Numbered from the stretch's first letter, positions 30,247-39,862 are shown. The stretch is 64,000 bases of DNA from Polynucleobacter sp. JS-JIR-II-b4 (GCF_018687815.1 NZ_CP061306.1:1955243-2019242); one strand, 5' to 3'. Notes: generated by a model not told the origin, from the sequence alone. Translations and numbers: made by a program.

Positions 30247-30891
30247 ATGACTATTACTCGATTTTGCTTAGTTCGCCATGGTGAAACTGACTGGAATGCC
30301 GCGCGACGCCTTCAAGGCCATGCTGATATTGGCCTGAATGCCAGAGGCTTAGCTCAAGCAGGACAAATGGCGCGCGCCCTCAAAAACATTAAGCTTCAAT
30401 TTGATGTTTTGTATACCAGTGATCTCCAGCGCGCAGCAAAGACTGCACAAGCTATTGAAGAATTATTTGAAACCTCTGCGATACCGAATGCCGCCCTTAG
30501 AGAACGTCATCTTGGCGCGCTACAGGGCCTCACCACTGATGAAGCCCCGATGCGTGAGCCAGATCTTTGGAAATCTCATCTCAGCAGAAATATTGAGGAG
30601 AACTTACGTGATGGTGAAAGCATTCAACAATTTGCAGATCGAATTAAAACTGCGCTTGTGGAAATCTGCGAAGAACATTCAGGTAAAACTATTTTGCTGG
30701 TCAGCCATGGGGGTGCCTTGGATATGATGTACAGAATTGCGAGCAATCAAGCCCTGGATGCAGAAAAGGCCGTTACCGTACCTAACGCCTCTCTCAATTG
30801 GATAAGTCATGATGGACTTGCCTGGAAGGTGAATAGCTGGGCAGATACGAGCCACCTTCAGGATTTGGCCCTAGATAATCTAGACCTCTAG
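30247..30891 (+). CDS. Histidine phosphatase (phosphoglycerate mutase-like)
   Basis: A 214-aa member of the histidine phosphatase superfamily: RHGETDWNAARRLQGHADI at residues 10-28 with the phospho-accepting His, an Arg in YTSDLQRAAKTAQ, Glu in RERHLGALQG, and the second catalytic His in LLVSHGGALDMMY. It resembles GpmB/CobC-type phosphatases, not the cofactor-dependent mutase GpmA. Substrate unknown. Confidence 0.88.
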   Translation: MTITRFCLVRHGETDWNAARRLQGHADIGLNARGLAQAGQMARALKNIKLQFDVLYTSDLQRAAKTAQAIEELFETSAIPNAALRERHLGALQGLTTDEAPMREPDLWKSHLSRNIEENLRDGESIQQFADRIKTALVEICEEHSGKTILLVSHGGALDMMYRIASNQALDAEKAVTVPNASLNWISHDGLAWKVNSWADTSHLQDLALDNLDL

Positions 30892-30918
30892 TGGCCCGTA
30901 AGGGCTTATGATGCATAC

Positions 30919-31689
30919 ATGAAATCGATTTTTCGCATAACGGTTCTTTTAATTGCCACTGCAATCCATATTCCCGCCTACGCGTTGGATGATATTCCGG
31001 ATGCGCTTCCGGATCGCATCGTTGGCGATATCGGTGCGGCCGTTTACACCTCTAATTTACATATTGGTACCGAAGGGACTCAATCCTTAGTCCTGCCCTA
31101 TGCCTTTTTTGACTATCAGCGTTTTTTCGCTCGCATTGATGAGGTGGGCATTAAGACTTTCAAGATGGGTTACGGCTATTTTGAAGTAATCGGAAAAATT
31201 AATTTAGACACCTACAAAGTAAAGTCGTCAATCAATAGCAACTCTATCAACCGAAGCGACCCAATACCCCTTGGCCTAGGAACTTTTCAAGAGACGCCGA
31301 TCGGAGGATTTTTTGTTAATGCCTATCATGACTTTGGTAAATCAAAAGGGGCACTCTATGAATTTTTATACTTCGCTGAGATTGAAACCTATAAAAAAGT
31401 AATCATCTATCCGCAAATTGGTATAGAACGACAGTCAAGTCAATATGCTAATTACTACTATGGCATCAGCTCTGGGGAGTCGACAGCTACTGGTTATGCG
31501 GCTTATAGCGCCCCTGCAACAAACAATCTTTTAGCGGGACTCATGGTGGAGATTCCAGTGGTGGATAACTGGTACATCAACGTGTATGGCAAACGCAAAT
31601 GGATGGGTGGTGGAATTAATAACAGCCCAGTCATAAATCGCTCATTCCAAGATAATATCTTTATGGCACTTGCGTATCGCTTTAAATAA
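30919..31689 (+). CDS. MipA/OmpV family outer-membrane protein
   Basis: A 256-aa protein with a signal peptide ending around AYALDD (residue 22) and a beta-strand-rich body with alternating hydrophobic residues, ending in the aromatic MALAYRFK typical of outer-membrane barrels. GDIGAAVYTSNLHIGTEG and PLGLGTFQETPIGGFF fit the MipA/OmpV family, whose founding member scaffolds MltA and PBP1B. Its specific role is unknown. Confidence 0.8.
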   Translation: MKSIFRITVLLIATAIHIPAYALDDIPDALPDRIVGDIGAAVYTSNLHIGTEGTQSLVLPYAFFDYQRFFARIDEVGIKTFKMGYGYFEVIGKINLDTYKVKSSINSNSINRSDPIPLGLGTFQETPIGGFFVNAYHDFGKSKGALYEFLYFAEIETYKKVIIYPQIGIERQSSQYANYYYGISSGESTATGYAAYSAPATNNLLAGLMVEIPVVDNWYINVYGKRKWMGGGINNSPVINRSFQDNIFMALAYRFK

Positions 31690-31788
31690 GTAGGAATAAT
31701 AAATTGCCCACAGCCGGCTCAATCCTCTTTGAGTAATTAAAGGACGATTTTGTAAACCAGGGCTATCTAAGCCTAGGTATCTCCAGCC

Positions 31789-32187
31789 TTAATTAGCCAG
31801 ATAGCGTAAAGACCAACCTAAATTCAAAGCAGCCAATGCAATGAGCGTGAAAAAAGTAAATTTCATTCCAAGCACGCGCTTGCTGAAATCTGGCGGCGGA
31901 GTGTTCATGCCTTTTGCGTGAATCAAACGTCCAACAATGAGTGCGATACCTGGAATAGCCACCAACCACCAAGGGGCGCCATTTAACTCAAGACAAGCAA
32001 TTAGGATGATTCCAATGGGAACGTATTCGGCAAAGTTGCCTTGGGTACGAATGGCCCTCTCAAGATCTTCGTGACCACCACTTCCTAGGCCAACCTTATT
32101 TTTTCTTCTTAAGCCAATGACAGCAAAAGAGAGTTTGATGAAAATAATGGTTAAGGCAACGGCAATAATTGAGGTGACTAATAGCAT
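31789..32187 (-). CDS. MAPEG family membrane protein
   Basis: A 132-aa four-helix protein of the MAPEG family (eicosanoid/glutathione metabolism membrane proteins). The signature RTQGNFAEYVPIGIILIACLELNG (glutathione-binding helix region) is at about residues 46-69, followed by GRLIHAKGM. Bacterial members are often uncharacterised; glutathione transferase activity is only a family expectation. It lies 10 bases after the haloacid dehalogenase gene and is probably co-transcribed. Confidence 0.87.
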   Translation of the reverse strand: MLLVTSIIAVALTIIFIKLSFAVIGLRRKNKVGLGSGGHEDLERAIRTQGNFAEYVPIGIILIACLELNGAPWWLVAIPGIALIVGRLIHAKGMNTPPPDFSKRVLGMKFTFFTLIALAALNLGWSLRYLAN

Positions 32188-32197
32188 TCATATCTCC

Positions 32198-32881
32198 TTA
32201 GATAACTTCTAATACCTTGCTTAAAGAATTACCTTCATAGTTTGGTTTTTCACCAATCTCTTCAAAAGGGTGCCCAAGACGATTGACCCAAAATACATCA
32301 AAGCCATACCACTTTGCAGCTAGAGCATCCCAAGCATTGCTCGATACAAAAAGAATTTCTTCTTTCTTGACAGGAAATGCCTTTAATAACAATTCATAAG
32401 CTTGTGGGGCCGTTTTAAATAAGCGTACGTCCTCGATAGTGACAACTTCATCTAGGTAAGGCTTTAAACCATTACTCTCGACCACGGTTGCCAACATCTC
32501 CCTACTGCCATTAGACAAAATTGCAGTAGAGATTCCTTTCTGTTTTATTGTTTTAAGGACATTGAGGCTATCTTCAAAGCCAGTGAGTTTGGCATACTGG
32601 TCCATCAATCGCTTCTCATATTCAGTAGTGAGACCCAATCCCATCCGCTTACAGACATATCGCAATGAGCGAATGGTCAACTCCCAAAATGGGAGATAGT
32701 ACTTACTGCCGCTAGGATTGGGATCGCTCATTGTTACCAGGCGGGTATATTCAATTTGGCGATCGCGCCACATTAAAGCAAAAGCCTGCCCATGCCCTGG
32801 AAATAATTCTTCTGCCAACTGCCCCATGGAATACACATCAAATAACGTGCCATAGGCATCAAATGCGATTAGCTTATACAT
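32198..32881 (-). CDS. Haloacid dehalogenase, type II
   Basis: A 227-aa HAD hydrolase of the (S)-2-haloacid dehalogenase type. The nucleophile Asp is in AFDAYGTLFDVYS at the N-terminus, motif II in AILSNGSREML, Lys in LFKTAPQAYELL, and motif IV in FVSSNAWDALAAKWYGFDVFW. The aromatic and Asn residues around motif IV match dehalogenases more than phosphatases, but the natural substrate is uncertain. Confidence 0.87.
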   Translation of the reverse strand: MYKLIAFDAYGTLFDVYSMGQLAEELFPGHGQAFALMWRDRQIEYTRLVTMSDPNPSGSKYYLPFWELTIRSLRYVCKRMGLGLTTEYEKRLMDQYAKLTGFEDSLNVLKTIKQKGISTAILSNGSREMLATVVESNGLKPYLDEVVTIEDVRLFKTAPQAYELLLKAFPVKKEEILFVSSNAWDALAAKWYGFDVFWVNRLGHPFEEIGEKPNYEGNSLSKVLEVI

Positions 32882-32918
32882 GCGTGTCTTGCTTTCTTGT
32901 TTGAATTTCTATTGTTAT

Positions 32919-33602
32919 TTAATCAGAAAATTTAGCCAACGCATGCCACCCAAAACTGAGAAGGGGAAGCATGTCTTTAGCAAAATCCGTGACTTCTTGA
33001 ATTAATTCTTTCGAGCAAATTATTGATCTGGACAACTGCTTTCTAATAATCCAGCCTTTGAGTTTGATTGCTCGCTCAACCTCTAGCGGAACATCATTAA
33101 AGCCTCTCGGAATGCGGGCCAATGTGTTTGAATAATCCAGCTCATAGCCTTTTCTTTTTAGAGACTTCTCAAGCGAAAGCCAAGCCTTAGGGTTATCTAA
33201 AATTCCCTGTCTAAGCTTTTTTAGATTGTGAGCTTCTGGCTGTAAATAACCTGCGGCGCATCTACTGCCCAGGGGGTCTAAACGAAAATACAAAACGCCG
33301 GGCGAGTGCTTGTCGCCAGTTCTCGTAAAGAGCCCGCTGGCATGCATGTTGTAAGGATGCTTTGCTTTTGAAAACCGAGCATCTCGATTAATTCTAAAAA
33401 GGGATTTTTTGGGATCGCCCCACAGCGGTATATCTTTATTTGCGAGACTCTCAGACAATTCATCTGTAAAGCGCTTCATCGGTTCGCGCACAAACTCTTC
33501 ATATTCCGAGCGATGCTCAGAAAACCAAACTCTAGTTTGATTATCGGTAAGCTCTTCAAGAAATTTGAAAGCCTTAGGACTAAATCCAATAAAGTCGCTC
33601 AT
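32919..33602 (-). CDS. DUF2461 (TIGR02453) family protein
   Basis: A 227-aa protein of the DUF2461 family. Conserved features are the N-terminal FKFLEELTDNQTRVWF, DPKKSLFRINRDARFSKAKHPYN, and YFRLDPLGSRCAAGYLQPEAH. No catalytic mechanism is known for the family. There is no signal peptide; a cytoplasmic location is likely. Confidence 0.85.
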   Translation of the reverse strand: MSDFIGFSPKAFKFLEELTDNQTRVWFSEHRSEYEEFVREPMKRFTDELSESLANKDIPLWGDPKKSLFRINRDARFSKAKHPYNMHASGLFTRTGDKHSPGVLYFRLDPLGSRCAAGYLQPEAHNLKKLRQGILDNPKAWLSLEKSLKRKGYELDYSNTLARIPRGFNDVPLEVERAIKLKGWIIRKQLSRSIICSKELIQEVTDFAKDMLPLLSFGWHALAKFSD

Positions 33603-33627
33603 TAAAGTAGGGGTGAGAATACCAAGC

Positions 33628-34059
33628 CTAGCCTGGTTGCTTGAACCACTTCTGCTTTTCTTCAGGGCTCATATTTTCCCATTTGGCTCTTCGGGCCTTC
33701 ATTTCTGCCTGCTCTTCTGGTGTTAAACCATCAAAGAAAGCTTTTCTCTCGGCTTTCATTTTTTCTTTTTGTTCAGGAGTAATGGATTGCCATTGGGCCT
33801 TCATTTTTTCCTGAACTAGCTTGCGATCTTCGGGGCTTAAAGCCTTCATTTGATCGCGCCTCTGATGCCAATAGACTTTTCGCTCTTCTGGTGTTGCTTT
33901 CAGCAATGCAGCATCTATTTGCTTCATCTGCTCCAAGCGCTGATCAAAGGTGAGATTGATATTGGCCAAAGGATTTGGTGGTTCAGGGATTGCGGCGCCA
34001 GCCAAGGAAATCACAGAAGCACTAAATAGCGCTCCAACCACCCATTTTTTAGAACTCAT
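33628..34059 (-). CDS. Periplasmic DUF3106-like protein with LTPEE repeats
   Basis: A 143-aa protein with a signal peptide (residues 1-22) and a highly charged helical body. It carries repeated turns of the form (L/I/M)(S/T)PE(E/D): ATPEERK, LSPEDRK, ITPEQKE, LTPEEQAE and MSPEEKQK, spaced about 18 residues apart, each followed by a Lys/Arg-rich helix. This fits DUF3106 and is reminiscent of the LTXXQ Spy/CpxP fold. A periplasmic chaperone or stress role is possible but unproven. Confidence 0.78.
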   Translation of the reverse strand: MSSKKWVVGALFSASVISLAGAAIPEPPNPLANINLTFDQRLEQMKQIDAALLKATPEERKVYWHQRRDQMKALSPEDRKLVQEKMKAQWQSITPEQKEKMKAERKAFFDGLTPEEQAEMKARRAKWENMSPEEKQKWFKQPG

Positions 34060-34124
34060 CGCCTCATCTCCTGCTGGTTATGAACCATTCTAATCCCGGT
34101 CAGGACAGAGTCAACCGGCCCTAT

Positions 34125-35081
34125 CTAGTAAGTTAGACCCGCAATATAAGCGTAAAGCGGAATCCCCAAAATGATATTGAAGGGGAAAGTAATTCCCAAC
34201 GACATTCCCATATATAAAGCGGGGTTTACTTCCGGAAGTGCGTGTCTTAATACGGCTGGTACAGCAATATAAGAAGCGCTGGCAGCAAGCACCATCAATA
34301 GGATGGTATCGCCCAATGGCAAGCCCAATAACTTGCAAAGTGCCAATGCAATAGAGGCATGAACCAAAGGAGCGCCGATTGCATAAAGCAAAGTAATGGG
34401 TGGCTTACCCTTTAATCCCTCAAAATTCTTAGCCGCCATCAAACCCATGTCGAGCAAGAAGAAGGCCAGCATTCCCTTGAATAAATCAATTGAAAATGGG
34501 GCCATTATTTTTTGCCCGCTGTCGCCACTGACTAAGCCAACCATCATCGAGCCCAAAAGCAGTAGTTGTGCGCCATCAGTAAATGACTCATGAAGAATCT
34601 TTGACATGCCTGTGGACTGTGTCGAATTAGTAGCTGATGACCTCGCTTTATTCGCCAACAAAATTGCCAAAATGATTGCCGGCGACTCCATCAAAGCCAT
34701 AGCGGCCGCCATGTGTCCACCAAACGCAATGCCATATTGATCAAGTGCTTGTGTCGCAGTAATAAACGTAACGGCACTAACCGAACCATAAGTAGCTGCA
34801 ATGGCTGCTGCATCATAGTTATTGAGTTTGGCTCTTAAAACCATATACCCCATGAGAGGAATGATGGTTGCCAAAAATACTGCGAGCCCAAGCGCCAAAC
34901 CTATCTCAAGAGTAAATCCTGATTTATGCAGAGCAAAGCCGCCCTTCAAACCCAACGCCATCAATAGATAGAGCGATAAAAACCTAGCAATGGGCTGAGG
35001 AATTTCTAGGTTGGATTTAACAGCCCCAGCAAAAGCACCAAAGACAAAAAAGAGAATTGCTGGATCCAAAAAATTATTCAT
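34125..35081 (-). CDS. SbtA-like sodium-dependent bicarbonate permease
   Basis: A 318-aa permease with about ten helices in two inverted halves, matching the SbtA (DUF897) family. It opens FLDPAILFFVFGAFAGAVKS; LSLYLLMALGLKGGFAL, AAIAATYGSVSAVTFITA and MALMESPAIILAILLAN are family hallmarks, mirrored by FLLDMGLMAAKNF and ASASYIAVPAVLRHALPE. Cyanobacterial SbtA imports bicarbonate with Na+. No SbtB regulator gene is adjacent. The beta carbonic anhydrase at 18.9 kb would complement it. Confidence 0.87.
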   Translation of the reverse strand: MNNFLDPAILFFVFGAFAGAVKSNLEIPQPIARFLSLYLLMALGLKGGFALHKSGFTLEIGLALGLAVFLATIIPLMGYMVLRAKLNNYDAAAIAATYGSVSAVTFITATQALDQYGIAFGGHMAAAMALMESPAIILAILLANKARSSATNSTQSTGMSKILHESFTDGAQLLLLGSMMVGLVSGDSGQKIMAPFSIDLFKGMLAFFLLDMGLMAAKNFEGLKGKPPITLLYAIGAPLVHASIALALCKLLGLPLGDTILLMVLAASASYIAVPAVLRHALPEVNPALYMGMSLGITFPFNIILGIPLYAYIAGLTY

Positions 35082-35137
35082 ACCAACATCTTAGGTAATC
35101 TTAGAAGTTCTTGTATTAGCCCCACAGTGCCTGAGGG

Positions 35138-36034
35138 CTATACAGGATCGATGTGCGTCATGACATTGAGCACTGGCAATTGTTTCTTGATTTGATTGCC
35201 AGCGTTTAAGGCAATGTCGTGCCCAACCTTGACAGTGGCATTGGCATCTACATCAATATGGACGTCTACCAAAATCATATCGCCCATCTTGCGAGTACGC
35301 AGATCATGAAAGCCTCTAACGCCATCGGTAGATTTAATGATGCCCTCTATCTGACGATGCTCTTCCTCTGATACTGCCCTATCCATTAAGTCATGCAGTG
35401 CATCCCAACCAAACTTCCAACCCATTTTTGCCACCATTAAGCCAACCACTAAAGCACCAATAGCGTCAAAGATTGGGTGCCCAAATAGAGCGCCAACAAT
35501 ACCAATAGAAACGACCAATGAAGAAGCTGCGTCAGATCTGGCATGCCAAGCATTGGCTACCAACATCGAAGATCGCACACGCTGAGCTACTGCCAGCATG
35601 TATCTAAAAAGCAGCTCCTTTGCAACCAAAGAGGCCAACGCAACATACAAAGCTAGGATTTGAATTTGTCCGGCCGCCACTGGACTGATAATCTTTTCCC
35701 CGGCCTTAAAAAGCATACCCGCACCAACAGCCAATAAAGAGATTCCTAAAAATAGAGAAGCGGCAGTTTCATATCGTTGATGGCCATAGCGGTGATCTTC
35801 ATCCGCATCTTTAGCACTATGGTGATTGGCAAAAAGCACTACAAAGTCTGCAACTAAATCTGTCGCGGAGTGAATACCATCCGCAATCAAGCCCTGAGAG
35901 CCAGACACAATACCCGCAAATACTTGAGAAACTGTCAGGCCGATATTAACCAGGACGCTGACCAATGTGCTCTTCTTCGCGGCCTGTTGCTTGGCAGGCG
36001 TTTGTGATTCGTGATCTTCTATCTCTTTATCCAT
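35138..36034 (-). CDS. Cation diffusion facilitator transporter
   Basis: A 298-aa CDF-family divalent-metal/proton antiporter, six helices plus a C-terminal cytoplasmic ferredoxin-like domain. Metal site motifs are ADGIHSATDLVADF (helix 2) and NAWHARSDAASSLVV (helix 5), and HHSAKDADEDHRYGHQRYE is the conserved cytoplasmic loop. The C-terminal domain has MILVDVHIDVDANATVKVGHDIA. Zn, Fe, Mn and Co are all possible; the Asp/His pattern alone does not decide. Confidence 0.9.
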   Translation of the reverse strand: MDKEIEDHESQTPAKQQAAKKSTLVSVLVNIGLTVSQVFAGIVSGSQGLIADGIHSATDLVADFVVLFANHHSAKDADEDHRYGHQRYETAASLFLGISLLAVGAGMLFKAGEKIISPVAAGQIQILALYVALASLVAKELLFRYMLAVAQRVRSSMLVANAWHARSDAASSLVVSIGIVGALFGHPIFDAIGALVVGLMVAKMGWKFGWDALHDLMDRAVSEEEHRQIEGIIKSTDGVRGFHDLRTRKMGDMILVDVHIDVDANATVKVGHDIALNAGNQIKKQLPVLNVMTHIDPV

Positions 36035-36115
36035 CTGCCCATGCTACCAAGTATTGGTGGAATATTGGCATATATCTATGCCTATAAATTAGCGAATTAA
36101 TACTGGCAAGGCGCT

Positions 36116-36235
36116 ATGTGTGCTGCAGAACACTTCTTTTGAAGTAAATCTTATAAAGTGATCCGAGGGATGGTCAAGCAGACATCAGAGGATGCGATAA
36201 GTAAGAAGTTTTTCTGCTTTCCAACTTACGGCTAG
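36116..36235 (+). repeat. Dispersed 120-bp element, copy 1 (39-codon frame broken by TGA)
   Basis: This stretch matches 42537-42656 without any indel, 103 of 120 bases by my count, and the match extends about 17 bases beyond the TAG (AATCGCCAAATCTCCA). Read from ATG 36116 it gives MCAAEHFF, then TGA, then SKSYKVIRGMVKQTSEDA and ISKKFFCFPTYG before TAG. The TGA aligns with a TGT Cys codon in copy 2. AAGG lies about five bases before the ATG. A 38-base core (36188-36225) is identical in both copies. It sits between the CDF gene (divergent) and cydB (convergent). Confidence 0.7.
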
Positions 36236-36298
36236 CAATCGCCAAATCTCCATTTCCTACCATGAAGCGTCTTTTTGAAGGGCGCTCAAACCATCGCT

Positions 36299-37312
36299 TT
36301 AGTAATAACTCAGCGGCTCTGTTTTTCCCCAAAAGATTTTGTAGGAATAAATCGTGTAACCAATAATGGTTGGCAGCACAACTATAGCCCCCCAAAATAT
36401 GACCCACAATGACTCCGTAGCTGAAGCCGCCTCCCAAATCGTCATTTTGTCTACAACGATGTAAGGGAACATGCTGTAGGCGATTCCTAGAAATGCTAAG
36501 ACAAAGATGGCTACGCTTAGAGCAAAAGGAATCCAAACAGGGGCAGGCTTATTCTTCTGCATTTTTAACAAGCTCAAATCAATAAAGATAAAACAAGCTA
36601 AGGTCAGAACTGGAAACGGCAATAAGAAAAAGACATTGGGGAAGGTAAACCATTTAGCCGCAATCTCCGAACTAAAGAACGGCGTCGCTACAGAAATGAT
36701 TCCAACGCCTAGGGCCGTAAATAAGAGGCATTTCCTTGCCCAGCCAACAGCCTTTAGCTGTAGATCGCCAGACGTCTTCATAATCAGCCAGCCAGCGCCC
36801 AATAGGGCATATCCAGCCGGCAGGCAAAGCGCCACGATAAAAGAAAATATCCAGCCCAAATATCCGGAGTCAAAACCAATCACCTCTCTACCAACCATGA
36901 CCCCTTGAGATGCAGCAGCTAAAAAGCTGCCAAAAAAGAATAGAAAGTTCCAGACTGCCTTCTGACTCAAATGGGCTTTTGCACGAAAGTCAAAAGATAC
37001 GCCTCGTAAAATTAAACCAGCCAACATGATGCCTACAGGCAAATAGAGTTCAGTCAAAATAATTCCATGCGCCATTGGAAAGGCAATTAAGAGAACTCCA
37101 ACTCCGAGTACTAACCAAGTTTCATTGGCATCCCAAAAAGGACCGATTGATGAAATCATGATGTCTTTTTCTGATTCACTTGCCTGATTCAATAAGATGC
37201 CAACGCCCAAGTCGTATCCATCTAAGACAACATAAGCAACCATAGCAATACCCATTGCAACCAAAAAGAAAAGGGGCAACCAACCAGATGGTTCGTATAA
37301 ATTAGGAATCAT
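36299..37312 (-). CDS. cydB: Cytochrome bd-type quinol oxidase subunit II
   Basis: A 337-aa polytopic subunit of a bd-type oxidase. The N-terminal LPLFFLVAMGIAMVAYVVLDGYDLGVGI, GPFWDANETWLVLGVGVLLIAFP and RGVSFDFRAKAH are diagnostic. It starts four bases inside the cydA end (ATGA overlap), so the pair is coupled. No CydX-like small ORF with a clear ribosome site is visible downstream. With the short-Q-loop CydA it most resembles the cyanide-insensitive CIO branch. Confidence 0.93.
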   Translation of the reverse strand: MIPNLYEPSGWLPLFFLVAMGIAMVAYVVLDGYDLGVGILLNQASESEKDIMISSIGPFWDANETWLVLGVGVLLIAFPMAHGIILTELYLPVGIMLAGLILRGVSFDFRAKAHLSQKAVWNFLFFFGSFLAAASQGVMVGREVIGFDSGYLGWIFSFIVALCLPAGYALLGAGWLIMKTSGDLQLKAVGWARKCLLFTALGVGIISVATPFFSSEIAAKWFTFPNVFFLLPFPVLTLACFIFIDLSLLKMQKNKPAPVWIPFALSVAIFVLAFLGIAYSMFPYIVVDKMTIWEAASATESLWVIFWGAIVVLPTIIGYTIYSYKIFWGKTEPLSYY

Positions 37313-38667
37313 TCTGATGCTCCTGCAATGTTGTTAGTGAGGCCTGATTTTTGCTCATCAATAATATGTGCAGGATTAGCTTGTCTTGCCAAGTAAAAAA
37401 CAACCCAAATATAAGAAACAATAAGTCCTAAATACAGCGCAAGGTACATCACGAGCGTACCCAAAACCATATTGGTAGGCACTTTAGTAACTGCATCAGC
37501 AGTTTTTAGCACTCCACTAACAAGGTAAGGCTGTCTGCCTATCTCGGTCACATACCAGCCGGCAACTACCCCAACCCAACCAGAAAATGTCATCACACTG
37601 AGTCCCTTTAAAAGCCAGGTTGGTAGCTCTTTATTTTTTCTTGTGAGATAAAACCCAACGAATGCAGTTAAGAGCATCAACATGCCGATGCCGACCATGA
37701 TGCGAAAGGCAAAGAAGATGGGGGCGACTGGTGGGGTTGCCCCAGGGAAAGCATCCAAACCTTTCACCTCACCGGCAAATGAGTGTGTCAAATATAAAGA
37801 TGCGAGTTTTGGAATAGCTATTTCGTATTTATTGGCTTTAATGGTTTCATCGGGTATTGCAAACAAAACGGCGGGGGCACCTTTGGTGGTTTCCCAAATT
37901 CCCTCCATTGCTGCCACCTTAGCAGGCTGATACTCAAGCGTATTTAAGCCATGTGAATCACCAAGGACAATCTGTAATGGGGCCAACACTACCGCCATAG
38001 TCATTGCCAACTTGATCAGCGCTCGGTTGCCAGAAAGATTGATGCCCTTTAAATATCGATAAGAAGAAATGCCTGCAATTAAGAACGTTACAGTCAAAAA
38101 TGATGCCGTCATCATATGCAGGAGGCGATACGGCATGGAGGGATTAAAGACAATCTCAATCCAATTGGTTGCATGCGCTTGACCATTGATCATCTCAAAC
38201 CCTTGTGGGGTTTGCATCCAAGAATCTAAAGCAATGATCCAAAATGCCGATAGTGATGTACCGAAGGCAACTAAAAATGTGGCGATAGTGTGAGCTCTTT
38301 GAGAGACTCTTTTAGAGCCAAATAACATAATTCCTAAAAAAGTTGCCTCGAGGAAGAATGCCGATAAAACTTCGTAGCCAAGCAAAGGCCCTGCGATATT
38401 ACCTACCGTTTGCATATATCCAGGCCAGTTGGTTCCAAACTGAAAGCTCATCGTGATGCCGCTAACAACGCCCAGAGCAAAGGTTAGGGCGAATATCTTG
38501 ACCCAGAATTGATAGGCCTCACTCCATACTGAGTCACCTGTTTTATTAAATTTAACCTTGAAATAGAAAAGCACCCACCCCAAAGCAATAGATATTGTTG
38601 GGAAAAGAATATGAAAAGTCATATTTGACGCAAATTGAATTCTGCTCAAAATAAGCGTATCAAGCAT
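37309..38667 (-). CDS. cydA: Cytochrome bd-type (CIO-like) quinol oxidase subunit I
   Basis: Haem-bearing subunit of the bd oxidase, 452 aa, about nine helices. Haem ligand regions are RIQFASNMTFHILFPTISI (N-terminal His) and FQFGTNWPGYMQ; GWYVTEIGRQPYLVSGVLKT is the quinol/haem signature. The Q-loop region between helices 6 and 7 is short, as in CIO-type enzymes, which are usually cyanide-resistant and may lack haem d. The upstream 220 bases carry no gene and should hold the promoter. Confidence 0.94.
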   Translation of the reverse strand: MLDTLILSRIQFASNMTFHILFPTISIALGWVLFYFKVKFNKTGDSVWSEAYQFWVKIFALTFALGVVSGITMSFQFGTNWPGYMQTVGNIAGPLLGYEVLSAFFLEATFLGIMLFGSKRVSQRAHTIATFLVAFGTSLSAFWIIALDSWMQTPQGFEMINGQAHATNWIEIVFNPSMPYRLLHMMTASFLTVTFLIAGISSYRYLKGINLSGNRALIKLAMTMAVVLAPLQIVLGDSHGLNTLEYQPAKVAAMEGIWETTKGAPAVLFAIPDETIKANKYEIAIPKLASLYLTHSFAGEVKGLDAFPGATPPVAPIFFAFRIMVGIGMLMLLTAFVGFYLTRKNKELPTWLLKGLSVMTFSGWVGVVAGWYVTEIGRQPYLVSGVLKTADAVTKVPTNMVLGTLVMYLALYLGLIVSYIWVVFYLARQANPAHIIDEQKSGLTNNIAGASE

Positions 38668-38890
38668 TTTGTTACCTCTTATTTTTAATGTGCTTTTATT
38701 ATGCTCTTTACCTTCTTGACCTGCTGAGGCTGATTTAATTGGCTTACCTCAGAATCGCATGTTGTTTTAACGATATTGCTAAGAAAACCTAAATCAAGCC
38801 TTCAAGGGTTTTCATTCAGGATCTTCACCATGGATTCTGCTACTATTTTTTGGCAACATCATTTAATAAAAATATTAGGGACACAATCAA

Positions 38891-39862
38891 ATGAAGTGCT
38901 TGCTCATAGCCATTTTGGCGACTATATCTCTCTGCTCTATAGCGGAGACTGACATCGTGTATCCACCACGCTCAGAAATCTATTCCATTCCAAGCCTAAC
39001 GATTTCCGATAAACAGTTTTTGCTGGGGGACAAGAATGGTAAAGAGGTAACTGTCAACGGCATTCTTCGCTTTCCACCAAAGCCCGTTAGTCAAAAAATT
39101 CCAGTTATCTTCTTGGTGCACGGCTCAAGCGGTATGGGAGCAAACATAGACTATTGGTCCAATCACTTCTTAGGGCAGGGCTATGCCACATTTAGTATGG
39201 ATGGCTTTACAGGAAGAGGCCTAACCGTTGTGGGCCCCAATCAAGCTCTGCTAGGCAGATTGAATCTTGCTCTTGATAGCTATAAGGCAATGGAAATTTT
39301 GGCCAAGCATCCACGCCTAGATTCCAATAAGTTTGTCATGATGGGCTTTTCCAGGGGTGGTCAAGCAACTCTATTTGCCAGTGTAGAGCGATTTAATAAG
39401 ATGTGGAATAAGAGTGGAACTGTATTTGCTGCACACATTCCGTTTTATGCTGATTGTGTGACAAGCTACATCAGCGACACAAAGACCACTGGCAAACCTA
39501 TTCAGCTTCATCACGGTGTCACGGATGACTACAACCCTATAACCGCTTGTAGGGAGTATGTCGGTAAATTAAAAGCGGCCAACCAAAATGTAGAAATGTT
39601 TGAATATGATTTTGGCCCACACGCATTTGATTCTCCGCTTGGAGCAGTGCCACCAGTAGCTTCAAAAGACGCACAAACTGTTAGGTCTTGTAGGATTGTT
39701 GAAAAGACGCCAGGCAATTTAATTAACGCCCAAACAAATCAAGAGTTCAAGTACTCTGATGCTTGTGTTGAGTTAAACCCTCACGTGGGCAAAGATGATG
39801 ATGCCACCCAAAAGGCAATCCGTGAAATTAATACTTTCTTAGTAAATCTATTTAAGAACTAG
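38891..39862 (+). CDS. Secreted dienelactone hydrolase-like alpha/beta hydrolase
   Basis: A 323-aa protein with a signal peptide (residues 1-19) and an alpha/beta hydrolase domain. The oxyanion strand is IPVIFLVHGSSGMGANIDYW, the nucleophile elbow VMMGFSRGGQATLF (Ser near residue 156), a late acid in HHGVTDDYNPI, and the His in FGPHAFDSP. A periplasmic esterase or lactonase is likely; substrate unknown. AGGGA precedes the ATG, and a GC hairpin with T-run ends the transcript. Confidence 0.85.
   Translation: MKCLLIAILATISLCSIAETDIVYPPRSEIYSIPSLTISDKQFLLGDKNGKEVTVNGILRFPPKPVSQKIPVIFLVHGSSGMGANIDYWSNHFLGQGYATFSMDGFTGRGLTVVGPNQALLGRLNLALDSYKAMEILAKHPRLDSNKFVMMGFSRGGQATLFASVERFNKMWNKSGTVFAAHIPFYADCVTSYISDTKTTGKPIQLHHGVTDDYNPITACREYVGKLKAANQNVEMFEYDFGPHAFDSPLGAVPPVASKDAQTVRSCRIVEKTPGNLINAQTNQEFKYSDACVELNPHVGKDDDATQKAIREINTFLVNLFKN

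Noticed and set aside
36116..36235. Selenocysteine decoding of the TGA as an annotated selenoprotein
   Set aside because: No convincing SECIS hairpin follows the TGA, and the substitution pattern does not look protein-like; kept only as a testable idea in the findings.
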